A stretch of 52,742 bases of DNA, from contig NZ_FNAR01000017.1 of assembly GCF_900101985.1 (NCBI RefSeq), forward strand, positions 1 to 52,742. Reading direction: 5' to 3'. This DNA is from Bhargavaea beijingensis (GTDB lineage: Bacteria; Bacillota; Bacilli; Bacillales_A; Planococcaceae). The position numbers and the translations under genes are program-made. Positions 23,981 to 32,859 of the stretch are shown piece by piece (position 1 is the first letter of the stretch; every line of letters begins with the position of its first letter). The notes under the pieces are model-generated. The model saw only the letters and a program-made list of their open reading frames with translations. It ran no database searches and had not been told where the DNA came from.

Positions 23981-24304
23981 TTGACGACGGAGCCAATGGA
24001 AAGTCCGGTCCATGAAGCGTCCTGCCGGAAAAGCCACCAGACGCCCGAGGTGAAGAAGAACCTGGCCACCCGGCTGAACCGGATCGAGGGCCAAGTGCGC
24101 GGCATCCGGGGCATGATCGAGCGGGATGTTTACTGTGACGATGTCATCACCCAACTGGCTGCGACGCAGTCCGCCCTCAACAGCGTGGCGCGGATCCTGC
24201 TTGACGGGCACCTGAAAGGATGTGTCCGTGACCGGCTTCTCGAAGGGGACGATGAAGTCCTGGATGAACTGACCGTCACCATCCAAAAACTGATGAGAAA
24301 ATAA
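23981..24304 (+). CDS. csoR: copper-sensing repressor CsoR
   Basis: 107 residues of the DUF156 family, all helical. The Cu(I) ligands Cys52 (RDVYCDDVITQL), His77 and Cys81 (LLDGHLKGCV) are all present, which separates it from the formaldehyde and sulfide sensors of the family. RLNRIEGQVRGIRGMIE is the conserved N-terminal helix. The start is a TTG with AAGGAGG 9 nt before it. First gene of the copper operon, repressing it until Cu(I) binds. Confidence 0.95.
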   Translation: MTTEPMESPVHEASCRKSHQTPEVKKNLATRLNRIEGQVRGIRGMIERDVYCDDVITQLAATQSALNSVARILLDGHLKGCVRDRLLEGDDEVLDELTVTIQKLMRK

Positions 24305-24318
24305 GGAGGAGATTCAGA

Positions 24319-24528
24319 ATGGCAACCAATCTCGTACTTCAAGTGGAAGGCATGAGTTGCAACCATTGTGTAAATGCTGTTGAAAATGCGGTCCGCGGCT
24401 TGAATGGAGCCGATACCGTCAAAGTCAATCTTGAGGCAGGCACTGTTGAAGTGGCCTACAACGAAGACCTCGTAAACGACCAGCAGATCAAGGATGCGAT
24501 CGAGGAACAGGGCTACGATGTAAAGTGA
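24319..24528 (+). CDS. copZ: copper chaperone CopZ
   Basis: 69 residues, a single heavy-metal-associated domain with the Cu(I)-binding motif GMSCNHC at residues 11-17 and the typical ferredoxin-like end EEQGYDVK. CopZ carries Cu(I) in the cytosol to CopA and CsoR. It lies 14 bp after csoR with AAGGAGG before the ATG. Confidence 0.95.
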   Translation: MATNLVLQVEGMSCNHCVNAVENAVRGLNGADTVKVNLEAGTVEVAYNEDLVNDQQIKDAIEEQGYDVK

Positions 24529-24534
24529 TCATCG

Positions 24535-24556
24535 GCTGCGGGAAACCGCAGCTTTT
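24535..24556 (+). terminator. hairpin between copZ and copA
   Basis: GCTGCGG-GAAA-CCGCAGC followed by only four T. A GNRA loop and short T-run suggest a partial terminator or mRNA-stability element that lowers copA expression relative to copZ, rather than an operon end. Confidence 0.5.
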
Positions 24557-24603
24557 CCCGGAATTTCTATATACCCCCCTCCCCTATGAAAGGATGAATG
24601 GCC

Positions 24604-27015
24604 ATGAGCAATGATAAGCGTGAACTTGCCATCACCGGCATGACATGCGCCGCCTGCGCGAATCGGGTCGAGAAAGGCCTGGGCCGGATGGAAGGTGTAG
24701 AGTCCGCGACGGTCAACTTTGCAACCGAGAAGGCAACCGTCGAATTCGACAGCACCAAAACGGACATTCCTTCCATCGAAGAGAAAATCCGCAACCTCGG
24801 CTACGATGTGGCCAAACAGGACGCCGAGCTGGAGATCATGGGCATGACGTGCGCCGCCTGCTCGGCCCGGATCGAGAAAGTGGTCGGGAAGATGCCGGGC
24901 GTCTCCCAGGCAAACGTCAACCTGGCACTCGAGACCGGCCATGTCACCTACGACCCGGCTCAATTGGATCCGGAAGCGATCATTGAACGGATCCGGAAAA
25001 TCGGCTACGACGCCCGGCTCAAGCAGGAGGACGATGGCGCTCCCGACCACCGGAAAGAGGAAATCCGCAAAAAGACCAGATTGTTCATCATCTCGGCGGT
25101 CCTCTCCCTCCCGCTGCTCTGGACGATGGTCGCCCACTTCTCGTTCACCGAGTGGATGTACGTGCCGGAAATCCTGATGAATCCGTATGTGCAGTGGGCG
25201 CTTGCGACACCGGTCCAGTTCTGGATCGGATGGACGTTTTATAAAGGCGCATACCACTCGCTCCGGAGCGGCAGCGCGAACATGGACGTCCTTGTTGCGC
25301 TCGGCACCTCGGCGGCCTACTTCTACAGCGTGTACCTCGTTCTTGCCCATGCAGGAAGCGGGCACATCCCCGGGTTGTATTTTGAAACAAGCGCTGTCCT
25401 GATCACATTGATCCTTCTCGGAAAAGTGTTCGAGGCAAGGGCAAAGGGCCGATCTTCGGAGGCCATCCAAAAGCTGATGGGCCTGCAGCCGCAGACCGCG
25501 ACGGTTGAGCGGGACGGCCGGATGGAAGAAGTTCCGGTGGCGGAAGTCGCGGAAGGAGATATTCTCGTCATCCGGCCCGGAGATTCCATCCCGGTCGATG
25601 CTCTGGTTTTGTCGGGCAATTCCGCTTTAGATGAATCGATGCTGACGGGAGAGAGCCTTCCTGTCGACAAGTCAGAGGGGGATACGCTATTCGCCGCCAC
25701 GGTGAACGGGAACGGCTCTCTCCGCGCAAAAGCCATCAGCGTCGGCAAAGATACAGTGCTCGCTTCCATCATCCGCACTGTGGAAGAGGCACAAGGGTCG
25801 AAAGCACCCATCCAACGGCTTGCCGATCGGATCTCAGGCATTTTCGTTCCGGTCGTCGTCGGCATCGCGGTCCTCACATTCCTCGTCTGGTACTTGATCG
25901 TGGATCCGGGCAACTTTGCCCAATCGCTGGAAAGCATGATCGCCGTCCTCGTCATCGCCTGCCCTTGTGCACTGGGCCTTGCGACACCGACCTCAATCAT
26001 GGCCGGCTCCGGACGCTCCGCCGAGCAAGGCATCTTGTTCAAGACGGCGGAAGCCATCGAAGGGACCAAGCAGATCGACACCGTTGTCCTCGACAAAACA
26101 GGCACCGTGACAAAAGGCAAACCGGAAGTGACAGACTTTCTTACTTCGGCCGTTCTGGACCGTGATGACCTGATCAGGGCGGCAGCGGCTGCCGAGAAGG
26201 AATCGGAGCACCCGGTCGCAGCCGCCATCACGGCATTCGGCGAAGAGCGGGCGTCCGCCCTGCCCCGGGCGACCGGCTTCTCCTCGATTCCGGGACACGG
26301 AATCGAAGTCCGGGTCGGTGACAGCGACCTCCTTCTCGGAAACCGGAAACTGCTGGAAGATCGCGGCATTCCGATCGACCCTTCGATTGCCGACATCGGC
26401 GCGCTTGAAGACGAAGGAAAAACCGTGATGTTCATGGCAGCGGACGGACAGCATGCCGCTGTCATTGCGGTCGCCGACACGCTGAAGGACACTTCCGCGG
26501 AAGCCGTACGCGAACTGAAAGAATCCGGCATCGATGTTATCATGCTGACCGGAGACCAGCCGCGCACCGCTGAAGCGATCGCCCGCACCGCCGGCATCGA
26601 CCATGTCATCGCCGGTGTCCTTCCAGAGAAAAAAGCGGCCGTCGTCAAAGACCTGCAGGAAAAAGGCCGGAAAGTCGCCATGGTCGGCGATGGCATCAAC
26701 GACGCGCCGGCACTGGCCACCGCCGATATCGGCATGGCCATGGGCACCGGCACCGCTGTGGCGATGGAAGCCGCGGACGTCACCCTCATGCACGGCGATC
26801 TGAAACGGGTCTCCGACACGCTCCGTATGAGCAAACTGACCGTACGCAACATCAAACAGAACCTGTTCTGGGCACTTGCCTACAATTCAGTCGGCATCCC
26901 GATCGCCGCCGCCGGATTTCTCGCCCCATGGGTTGCCGGCGCCGCGATGGCATTCAGTTCGGTATCGGTCGTCCTGAACGCCCTCAGGCTGCAGCGCGTG
27001 AAATTAAGGGACTGA
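24604..27015 (+). CDS. copA: copper-exporting P1B-type ATPase CopA
   Basis: About 803 residues. Two N-terminal metal-binding domains carry TCAAC motifs (Cys15/18 and Cys83/86). Membrane helices follow. CPC at 453-455 in the sixth helix marks Cu(I) transport, DKTGT at 497 is the phosphorylated Asp, and TGESLP and [20 protein letters not shown] complete the actuator and hinge. It pumps Cu(I) out of the cytoplasm. I use the ATG at 24604 (9 nt from AAAGGA); an ATG two codons earlier is too close to it. Confidence 0.96.
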   Translation: MSNDKRELAITGMTCAACANRVEKGLGRMEGVESATVNFATEKATVEFDSTKTDIPSIEEKIRNLGYDVAKQDAELEIMGMTCAACSARIEKVVGKMPGVSQANVNLALETGHVTYDPAQLDPEAIIERIRKIGYDARLKQEDDGAPDHRKEEIRKKTRLFIISAVLSLPLLWTMVAHFSFTEWMYVPEILMNPYVQWALATPVQFWIGWTFYKGAYHSLRSGSANMDVLVALGTSAAYFYSVYLVLAHAGSGHIPGLYFETSAVLITLILLGKVFEARAKGRSSEAIQKLMGLQPQTATVERDGRMEEVPVAEVAEGDILVIRPGDSIPVDALVLSGNSALDESMLTGESLPVDKSEGDTLFAATVNGNGSLRAKAISVGKDTVLASIIRTVEEAQGSKAPIQRLADRISGIFVPVVVGIAVLTFLVWYLIVDPGNFAQSLESMIAVLVIACPCALGLATPTSIMAGSGRSAEQGILFKTAEAIEGTKQIDTVVLDKTGTVTKGKPEVTDFLTSAVLDRDDLIRAAAAAEKESEHPVAAAITAFGEERASALPRATGFSSIPGHGIEVRVGDSDLLLGNRKLLEDRGIPIDPSIADIGALEDEGKTVMFMAADGQHAAVIAVADTLKDTSAEAVRELKESGIDVIMLTGDQPRTAEAIARTAGIDHVIAGVLPEKKAAVVKDLQEKGRKVAMVGDGINDAPALATADIGMAMGTGTAVAMEAADVTLMHGDLKRVSDTLRMSKLTVRNIKQNLFWALAYNSVGIPIAAAGFLAPWVAGAAMAFSSVSVVLNALRLQRVKLRD

Positions 27016-27021
27016 TGAACG

Positions 27022-27058
27022 TGTGAAGCCGCTCTCCTGGTTGGAGGGCGGCTTCATT
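27022..27058 (+). terminator. weak terminator-like hairpin after copA
   Basis: GAAGCCGCTCTCC/GGAGGGCGGCTTC with one mismatch, followed by ATTTG. The T-run is poor. Confidence 0.45.
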
Positions 27059-27094
27059 TGTCAACGCCGTCACTGTCGCGAAGACCTTCTTCAT

Positions 27095-27124
27095 TTGTCA
27101 CTTCCCCTCTCTCCGGAGTAGAAT
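27095..27124 (+). promoter_or_regulatory. possible sigma-A promoter for the MFS gene
   Basis: TTGTCA (27095-27100) and TAGAAT (27119-27124) with 18-nt spacing. Confidence 0.5.
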
Positions 27125-27162
27125 GAAGGCATTATATGTTTTCCTGAAGGCAGGTCTTTCTT

Positions 27163-28332
27163 ATGAAAAAGTCAATTCTTCTTCTGATGTCGGTCCAGTT
27201 TCTCGTCTATCTGGGGTTCGGGATCATCATCCCTGTGTTGCCCGAGGTCGTGGTGGCGCAGGGCTTCGCTGAGATGCATGTCGGCGGGCTGCTGACTGTC
27301 TATGCGCTGGCGTCCTTCTTTACCGCACCACTCTGGGGGGCGTATTCCGACAGGACAGGACGGAAGAAGCTGATCGCGATCGGACTGGCCGGATTCAGCC
27401 TGAGCTTTTTCCTGTTCGCGGCGTTCACCCATTCTCTTGCGATGATGTATGTATCGCGGGCGGTCGGCGGGCTGTTTTCAGGGGCGCTGTACACGGCGGT
27501 CACGGGCTTTGTCGCCGACCTGACCGATGAAGAAAACCGGAACAAGTACATGGGGCTTCTCGGGATGTCGATCGGGCTCGGCTTCATTTTCGGCCCGGCG
27601 ATCGGCGGCATCCTCGGCGATATCAGCCTTTCGCTGCCCTTCACCGCGTCGGGCACGCTCGTCCTTCTCCTGCTTGTCTACGCCATGATTATTCTGAAGG
27701 AGCCGGAGCGCAAAGGGGAAGCGAATAAGCGCTCGATTGTTCCCGAAGGTGCCGGCAAGTTGTGGAGGTACCGCATCCGGTATCTGTTCATCATGTCATT
27801 TATGGTGACATTCCTTCTGGCGGGCATCGAGGCGACATTCCAGCTGTTCCAGATGCACAAAATCGAAATCACACCGAAGCAGATCGGCTACCTGTTCCTC
27901 TTTAGCGGACTGGTCGACGCGGCCATTCAGGGCGGAGTCGTCCGCCGGGTAAAAAACGGCATGGAAACGAAAGTCATCCTGATCGCCCAGGTCGTGACGG
28001 CAGCCGGGCTTGCCCTCATGGTATTTACCGGCAGCCTGTTCTGGGCGGGACTTTCCCTCTGCGTGTTCACGGCAGGAAACGCGCTCGCGCGAACGGTCCT
28101 CGTGTCACTGACGACAAAGGAGTCGGGTGGCCGCTACGGCACCGCCGCCGGCATGAGTTACTCGATGGATAACGTCGGGCGCATTGCCGGACCATTGCTG
28201 TTCACCTGGCTGTTCACACAGATGCCGGACGGTGTGTACTGGATTTCCGCCGCGCTTGCCTTGTTATCGGTAGGATTGATTTTCCTCTACAGGAAGTCCG
28301 GAAAGTCGCTTCGCGAAACCGCTGTCTCATAA
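27163..28332 (+). CDS. MFS drug-efflux-type transporter (DHA1, TetA/NorA-like)
   Basis: 389 residues with twelve predicted helices. The DHA1 motif A is WGAYSDRTGRKKLIAIG after helix 2, and motif C-like GFIFGPAIGGIL lies in helix 5, both typical of proton-driven drug antiporters. The central loop holds KEPERKGEANKR. Substrate cannot be deduced. It stands alone between the copper operon and the GGDEF gene, with a promoter and a terminator. Confidence 0.85.
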   Translation: MKKSILLLMSVQFLVYLGFGIIIPVLPEVVVAQGFAEMHVGGLLTVYALASFFTAPLWGAYSDRTGRKKLIAIGLAGFSLSFFLFAAFTHSLAMMYVSRAVGGLFSGALYTAVTGFVADLTDEENRNKYMGLLGMSIGLGFIFGPAIGGILGDISLSLPFTASGTLVLLLLVYAMIILKEPERKGEANKRSIVPEGAGKLWRYRIRYLFIMSFMVTFLLAGIEATFQLFQMHKIEITPKQIGYLFLFSGLVDAAIQGGVVRRVKNGMETKVILIAQVVTAAGLALMVFTGSLFWAGLSLCVFTAGNALARTVLVSLTTKESGGRYGTAAGMSYSMDNVGRIAGPLLFTWLFTQMPDGVYWISAALALLSVGLIFLYRKSGKSLRETAVS

Positions 28333-28336
28333 ATCG

Positions 28337-28378
28337 GAAAAACCGCCTTCGGATCAGGGATCCAAGGGCGGTTTTTCT
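28337..28378. terminator. bidirectional terminator between MFS and GGDEF genes
   Basis: AAAAACCGCC and GGGCGGTTTTT arms around a longer loop. It lies between convergent genes and has T-runs on both strands. Confidence 0.78.
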
Positions 28379-28393
28379 CTTGTTGGGGCTGCG

Positions 28394-30034
28394 TCACTCC
28401 ACAATGCGGTACCGGTTCGGGCCTTTTTTCTTCGCATCATACATCGCCCGGTCAGCGTGTTTCAGCAGGGCATCCGTGGATTGCCGGCGCGGGCCGGCAA
28501 AAGCGATGCCGATACTCGTGCTGACGGGGACCACATGTCCCCCGGCGACGATAGGCTCTCTGAGCGCCCCGATAACACGCCCGGCAAGCGTTTCGGCTTC
28601 CTCGTAAGTCATGCAGTCCGTGATGAGAATCACAAATTCATCCCCTCCGAAGCGGGCAGCAAGCACATGGTCGGCCGCACTTTCAATCCGGTGGCTGAAC
28701 GCACGGATGACTTCATCACCGACGCTATGGCCCCATGTGTCGTTGACCACTTTAAAACGGTCAAGGTCCATCAGGGCGACAGCGAACCGCTTTCCGGTCT
28801 TTTTATACTCGGCGATCCGGTCTTCCAGGCGATTCAGGAACAGCCGGCGGTTCGGCAGGCCGGTCAGCGGGTCATGATAGGCATAGCGCTCAAGGCGCTC
28901 TTCATCCGCCTTCTGCCGGCTGATGTCTCTGACGACAACCACCATATGCTGGAATTCCCCGTGCGTTCCCCGTACGGCGGACGCGTTCAGCTCAGACCAG
29001 ATCCAGCTCCCATTTCGGCAGAGGACCCGGAGGCGGATCTGAAAAACGTGACGGCCTTCGAGAATCTCCTCATATCCTTTGATCAGGTTCGGGAAGTCAT
29101 CAGGATGGACGAGGTCTCCGGTCTCTTTCCCGACAACATCCGCCGGGTCATAACCGTATTGGGCTTTTATGGACGGTGAGGCATATAACAGCCGCCAGCT
29201 GCCGTCGATTGTGACTATGACATCACTCACGTTTTCTGCGATGATTTCAAACTGATTCTGGCTTTCCAGATAAAGATGGGCCAGTTTGTCGAGTTCGCGC
29301 ATATCCTTCAGGTTCGCGTAATAGCTGATCGGCTTGCCGGCAGGAGCGACCGGCGTGAACTTCAAGAGACACCCGACAGGCCGGCCATCCTCCGGCTGGA
29401 CGTCGATGCGGACATCCTGCAAATTTCCTGCCGCGGCCAGAGAGAACGCAGCCCCCATCAGACTTCGCGCCTGTTCCGAAACCAAGCTTGAAAAGGGTCT
29501 GCCGTATAGAGCTTCGCCGGATACCCCAAACAGCCGGAGGGCGGCGGGGTTCGCCCCGGTGATTTCCCCCCTCGGATCAAGTTCCAGGACTGCATCCCCG
29601 TTATTTTCAAAAAGAGCGCGGAAGCGGGAAGTGCTTTCTTCCAGCATCAATTCATTTTGCTTTCTCCCTGTAATGTCTTTGACTAGTGCGATCACGTACC
29701 GGATTTCCCCTTTTTCGGAGAGAGGCGTAAGCATGACTTCCGAATACCGCCCCTCCCCGTCTGACGCCGTGTACTCATCCTCGTAAACCGCCTGTTCCCC
29801 TCTTTGCACGACTTCTATGTAACGCTTTGCCAGTTGCCCCCCGACATTTCCACTAAACACTTCCCTGATCGTCTTTCCGATATGCTCATCACCGAATCCC
29901 AGCTCTTCCCTGGCCTTCCGGTTGATCCATTCATAGATGAATTCACCGTCCCGTCCAACTTTCATGATGAACAGCATTTCACCGAATCCGTCAGCGAGCA
30001 CCCGCTCCATCAAACTGAGTTGTATCCTGCCCAT
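28394..30034 (-). CDS. diguanylate cyclase with three PAS domains
   Basis: 546 residues, no membrane segment. PAS domains cover about 15-125 (ending VKDITGRKQNE), 135-245 and 260-380 (ending VVRDISRQKADEERL, with a PAC motif). The GGDEF domain starts with YHDPLTGLPNRRLF, and the active-site GGDEF is at 463-467. The allosteric RxxD site five residues upstream is absent, so product inhibition at the I-site is unlikely. It should make cyclic di-GMP in response to a cytosolic PAS signal. No EAL or PilZ gene is nearby. Confidence 0.93.
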   Translation of the reverse strand: MGRIQLSLMERVLADGFGEMLFIMKVGRDGEFIYEWINRKAREELGFGDEHIGKTIREVFSGNVGGQLAKRYIEVVQRGEQAVYEDEYTASDGEGRYSEVMLTPLSEKGEIRYVIALVKDITGRKQNELMLEESTSRFRALFENNGDAVLELDPRGEITGANPAALRLFGVSGEALYGRPFSSLVSEQARSLMGAAFSLAAAGNLQDVRIDVQPEDGRPVGCLLKFTPVAPAGKPISYYANLKDMRELDKLAHLYLESQNQFEIIAENVSDVIVTIDGSWRLLYASPSIKAQYGYDPADVVGKETGDLVHPDDFPNLIKGYEEILEGRHVFQIRLRVLCRNGSWIWSELNASAVRGTHGEFQHMVVVVRDISRQKADEERLERYAYHDPLTGLPNRRLFLNRLEDRIAEYKKTGKRFAVALMDLDRFKVVNDTWGHSVGDEVIRAFSHRIESAADHVLAARFGGDEFVILITDCMTYEEAETLAGRVIGALREPIVAGGHVVPVSTSIGIAFAGPRRQSTDALLKHADRAMYDAKKKGPNRYRIVE

Positions 30035-30069
30035 CGCTAACCCTCCATCCCAATCATTACCTTACAACC

Positions 30070-30075
30070 ATTATA
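30070..30075 (-). promoter_or_regulatory. -10 element of the GGDEF gene
   Basis: A perfect TATAAT on the reverse strand, 35 bp before the start codon. A weak -35 (TTCTGT, 17-nt spacing) lies upstream. Confidence 0.45.
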
Positions 30076-30100
30076 GAGGAAAATACTGCTAAACAGAAAT

Positions 30101-30123
30101 GGACGGGCGATGTGCGCCCGTCC
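30101..30123 (-). terminator. terminator after the second MFS gene
   Basis: GGACGGGC/GCCCGTCC (30101-30108 and 30116-30123) followed on the reverse strand by ATTTCTGTTT. Confidence 0.6.
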
Positions 30124-30138
30124 GGTCCTTGTTCCGTA

Positions 30139-31458
30139 TTATTTTGCTGCAGGTGCCGGGTTCTCCGGTCCTTTCGGATGTCTGCCGGCAAGTTCCGGAT
30201 GCGCTTTCCGAACCACGGACGGGCGGGCCAGCGTCAGGACAACCGCGATCAGCACGGCTGCCGATACGATGAGGATCCATTCGGCAGGAAGCAGGTCATA
30301 CAAAAAGCCGTAAAGCACCGTGCCAAGCGGCATGAGGGCCATCGCCATCGTCTCAAGAATGGCAAACACGCGGCCTTTGTAATCGTCGTCCACGCCTTTT
30401 TGCATCATGACCTGGATCGGGGTGTTGACGAGGATCATGACCATCCCGAATGCGAACATGACCGATGCATAGAAGATGACGAGTCCCTTGTACGGGAGAC
30501 TCACCAGGACCGGAAGTGCGACGGATGCCATGATCAGCCCCATCGTCACGATGCCCCACTTGGAGACGAGCAGCGGATACTTCACTTCTTTCCTGACACT
30601 CAGACCAATCGACATGAGAAGCATTCCGACCGCAAACGCCCCTTCCGTCATGCCGAAGTGCTCGGAAGCCACCTTCATCTTTTCGATCAGGATATAGGAG
30701 TAGCCGACCTGGAAGGCCCCGAACAGGAAGTTGATGAACAGCGAAATCCAGATGATCGACAGGATGATCGGCTGTGTTTTCAGGTAAGTGATGCCCGCCT
30801 TCATGCTCTGCAGGAGCGGCTCCTTTACAGGCCCTTCCCCGGTCGCTTCCCCCGTGTCCGCCTTGCGGTTAAAGAGCCGGAAGTTCATCGTCGCTTCGAG
30901 GATGAGCGCGACGGTTTCTGCCGCCATGAACAGGATCAGGAACAGGTTCATTGAAACGGTGCCGTAGAGCAGGCCGCCGACCGCGGGCGCACCGATGGCG
31001 GCGATCGAGATCGACATCTGATTCAGCGACATCGCCTTCTGGATGCGCGCCTCATCGACCAGGCCGGTGATGGCCGCGGAAAAGGAAACGCCCGAAAACG
31101 AAGCGGCCAATGAGATGAGCGCTGTTGTGACATAGATTGCAGGGAGTGAGAGCCCGTATATCAGGCTGATGGAAAGCAACCCGCCGACCGCGAGCACGAT
31201 TGCTCCCTGAGCGGTGAGGACAATCGTTTTTTTCGGCCAGCGATCCGCGGCATAGCCTGCAAACGGTGCCGCAATCGTCCTGGGAAGGATGCTGCAGATC
31301 AGGTTCATCGCAAAACTTGCCGCAGACCCTGTGAGCTGAAGGATGTAGAAACTGACGGCAAACGTGTAGACCTGGGCACCAAATGCGGAAATCAGCTTGC
31401 TCGCCGTGAATGTCCAAATATGATAAGTGGCGCGGCGGCGTTTCATCGCCTGTTCCAT
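30139..31458 (-). CDS. MFS transporter (MFS_3, MefA/macrolide-efflux-like)
   Basis: 439 residues with twelve helices. MFS_3 features include TASKLISAFGAQVYTFAVSFYILQLTGSA at the start, the motif A equivalent GYAADRWPKKTIVL, and GVDDDYKGRVFAILETM near helix 11. The loop between helices 6 and 7 (NRKADTGEATGEG) is charged. Substrate is unknown. It is divergent from an XRE-TPR regulator with palindromic operators in the shared promoter region, so it is probably that regulator's target. Confidence 0.87.
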   Translation of the reverse strand: MEQAMKRRRATYHIWTFTASKLISAFGAQVYTFAVSFYILQLTGSAASFAMNLICSILPRTIAAPFAGYAADRWPKKTIVLTAQGAIVLAVGGLLSISLIYGLSLPAIYVTTALISLAASFSGVSFSAAITGLVDEARIQKAMSLNQMSISIAAIGAPAVGGLLYGTVSMNLFLILFMAAETVALILEATMNFRLFNRKADTGEATGEGPVKEPLLQSMKAGITYLKTQPIILSIIWISLFINFLFGAFQVGYSYILIEKMKVASEHFGMTEGAFAVGMLLMSIGLSVRKEVKYPLLVSKWGIVTMGLIMASVALPVLVSLPYKGLVIFYASVMFAFGMVMILVNTPIQVMMQKGVDDDYKGRVFAILETMAMALMPLGTVLYGFLYDLLPAEWILIVSAAVLIAVVLTLARPSVVRKAHPELAGRHPKGPENPAPAAK

Positions 31459-31474
31459 TTCAATACACCCCGAT

Positions 31475-31491
31475 GTTTAATTTTATTAAAC
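31475..31491. promoter_or_regulatory. palindromic operator 1
   Basis: A perfect inverted repeat GTTTAATTTTATTAAAC. It overlaps the predicted transcription start of the MFS gene; its candidate promoter on the reverse strand is TTGCTT-18-TATGAT (31518-31523 and 31494-31499). Confidence 0.75.
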
Positions 31492-31512
31492 AAATCATAT
31501 CATGCCTTTTCC

Positions 31513-31541
31513 TTCACAAGCAAGCAATTGTTTAATAAAAT
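31513..31541 (+). promoter_or_regulatory. promoter of the XRE-TPR regulator
   Basis: TTCACA (31513-31518) and TAAAAT (31536-31541) with 17-nt spacing. The -10 lies inside operator 2, as expected for autorepression. Confidence 0.6.
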
Positions 31542-31546
31542 TAAAC
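31530..31546. promoter_or_regulatory. palindromic operator 2
   Basis: A perfect inverted repeat GTTTAATAAAATTAAAC, the same half-sites as operator 1. The centre-to-centre distance is 55 bp. Confidence 0.75.
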
Positions 31547-31573
31547 TATGCAAAAAATATGGAGGTGCTCCCT

Positions 31574-32818
31574 TTGGAAACAATGGGCGAACGGATCCGC
31601 CGGCTGCGAAAAGAGCGGGATATGACGCTCCAGGAACTGGCCGGCGATCAATTATCAAAGGGAATGCTTTCCCTCATTGAAAATAATAAGGCGCAACCCT
31701 CGATGGAGAGCCTTTCCCATATCGCCGCGCAACTGAATGTCCCGGCCTCGGACCTGCTTGAGGAAAGCAGCAGGGAGAAACTTAAGAAGCTGCTGGATGA
31801 AGCGGAAGGATACGCTTCGGTCAGGGCGATGGATGAAGGGGCCCGGGAAGCCAGGCAAAAACTTGTCCGGCTCATCGCCCCTCACCTCAGTGAAATGGGA
31901 GAAGGCTATGAATCGGGCAGGCTGCTCGAAATGTATGGACGGTCTCTTCACGATCTGGATGGGGATGGATGGGAGGAGCCGATCAACCGGGCATCCGCCA
32001 TTTACGACTCGCTGAATATTGTCCCGCGCAGGGCTGCCATCGGCATGTTCCGCGCACAACTCCTGTTTGCGGAGCATGAGTATACAGAAGCCTTGGAGAC
32101 GCTGAACCGGGAACGGGAAGCCCTCGACCAAAGAGGACTTTTCATCGAACCGATGACCCGCCTTGACTTTGACTATTTGCAGGCTGCCCTTCTCTATGCG
32201 GTAGGCAATACGGAAGAGGCCATCGCTGTCATGGAACGCGCGCTCGCCTTTTCCCGGGAACATGATCTTTACTACCATATGAGCGATTGGTACCGGCTGG
32301 CCTCGATCCACGCACTGATGGCCGGTATGGACAATGAGTACTGGCATTACCGGACTAAACTCCGCCAGTATGCGGAGTTTGCGGAAGACAAGGAGACGGC
32401 CGGCTTCCTGGACTTTCTTGATATCCATGAACTGAATTCATTCCGCAATGACTATGCGGAAGCATACCGCCGGATACAGGATTGGCCGGATGATCCGGAA
32501 ACTGCCTTGCCAGATCCCCTCCATTCCCCGTACATGTCTCTGGAAACCGGAAAGGCCCTCTCCGGTCTCGGCCGCCACAAGGAAGCGCTCGAGGCGCTTG
32601 AACGGGCACTTGTCCCCCGCGAGTTTATCCACCATCCGATCGACCTGTCGATTTTCATGGAGGGAGAAGCCTACAAAGCGGAATCCCTTTGGGAGACCGG
32701 TGAAACCGGCAGGGCGCGGGAATTGATCCGTGACGTTGCCGAACGGATCGGCCCCCTTCCCCGGACGCCCTACAAAAACCGGGTGCAACAGGTACACGAA
32801 CGCCTTACACCCCATTAA
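31574..32818 (+). CDS. XRE-family regulator with TPR domain (Rgg/PlcR-like architecture)
   Basis: About 414 residues. An N-terminal XRE helix-turn-helix (MGERIRRLRKERDMTLQELA, then LSKGMLSLIENNKAQPSMESL, about residues 4-60) is followed by a long helical region with TPR-like repeats (for example EYTEALETLNREREAL, NTEEAIAVMERALAFS, KEALEALERALVP). This layout resembles peptide-responsive regulators, but no small signal-peptide gene is evident next to it. The start is a TTG with GGAGGTG 6 nt upstream; an ATG three codons later is too far. It likely controls itself and the divergent MFS gene. Confidence 0.85.
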   Translation: METMGERIRRLRKERDMTLQELAGDQLSKGMLSLIENNKAQPSMESLSHIAAQLNVPASDLLEESSREKLKKLLDEAEGYASVRAMDEGAREARQKLVRLIAPHLSEMGEGYESGRLLEMYGRSLHDLDGDGWEEPINRASAIYDSLNIVPRRAAIGMFRAQLLFAEHEYTEALETLNREREALDQRGLFIEPMTRLDFDYLQAALLYAVGNTEEAIAVMERALAFSREHDLYYHMSDWYRLASIHALMAGMDNEYWHYRTKLRQYAEFAEDKETAGFLDFLDIHELNSFRNDYAEAYRRIQDWPDDPETALPDPLHSPYMSLETGKALSGLGRHKEALEALERALVPREFIHHPIDLSIFMEGEAYKAESLWETGETGRARELIRDVAERIGPLPRTPYKNRVQQVHERLTPH

Positions 32819-32853
32819 AAAGATGCCGCCCTGTATGGGGACGGCATCTTTTT
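32818..32853. terminator. bidirectional terminator between regulator and tcyP
   Basis: AAAAAGATGCCG/CGGCATCTTTTTT around the CCCTGTATGGGG loop stem. Strong T-runs on both strands, convergent genes on each side. Confidence 0.9.
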
Positions 32854-32859
32854 TCAATA

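Noticed and set aside
24571-24587. Second CsoR-like site before copA
   Set aside because: ATACCC is present but the second half-site reads CCCTAT rather than GGGTAT, so there is no inverted repeat.
25323-26855. A 510-codon open frame opposite copA
   Set aside because: Long antisense frames are common in GC-rich DNA; the composition is Ser/Ala/Pro/Arg-rich with no domain and no ribosome site, while copA on the other strand is unmistakable.
27052-27100. CTTCATTTGTCA repeated 37 bp apart, a possible further phased array
   Set aside because: Only two clear copies, and the middle unit does not fit a 20-21-nt period.
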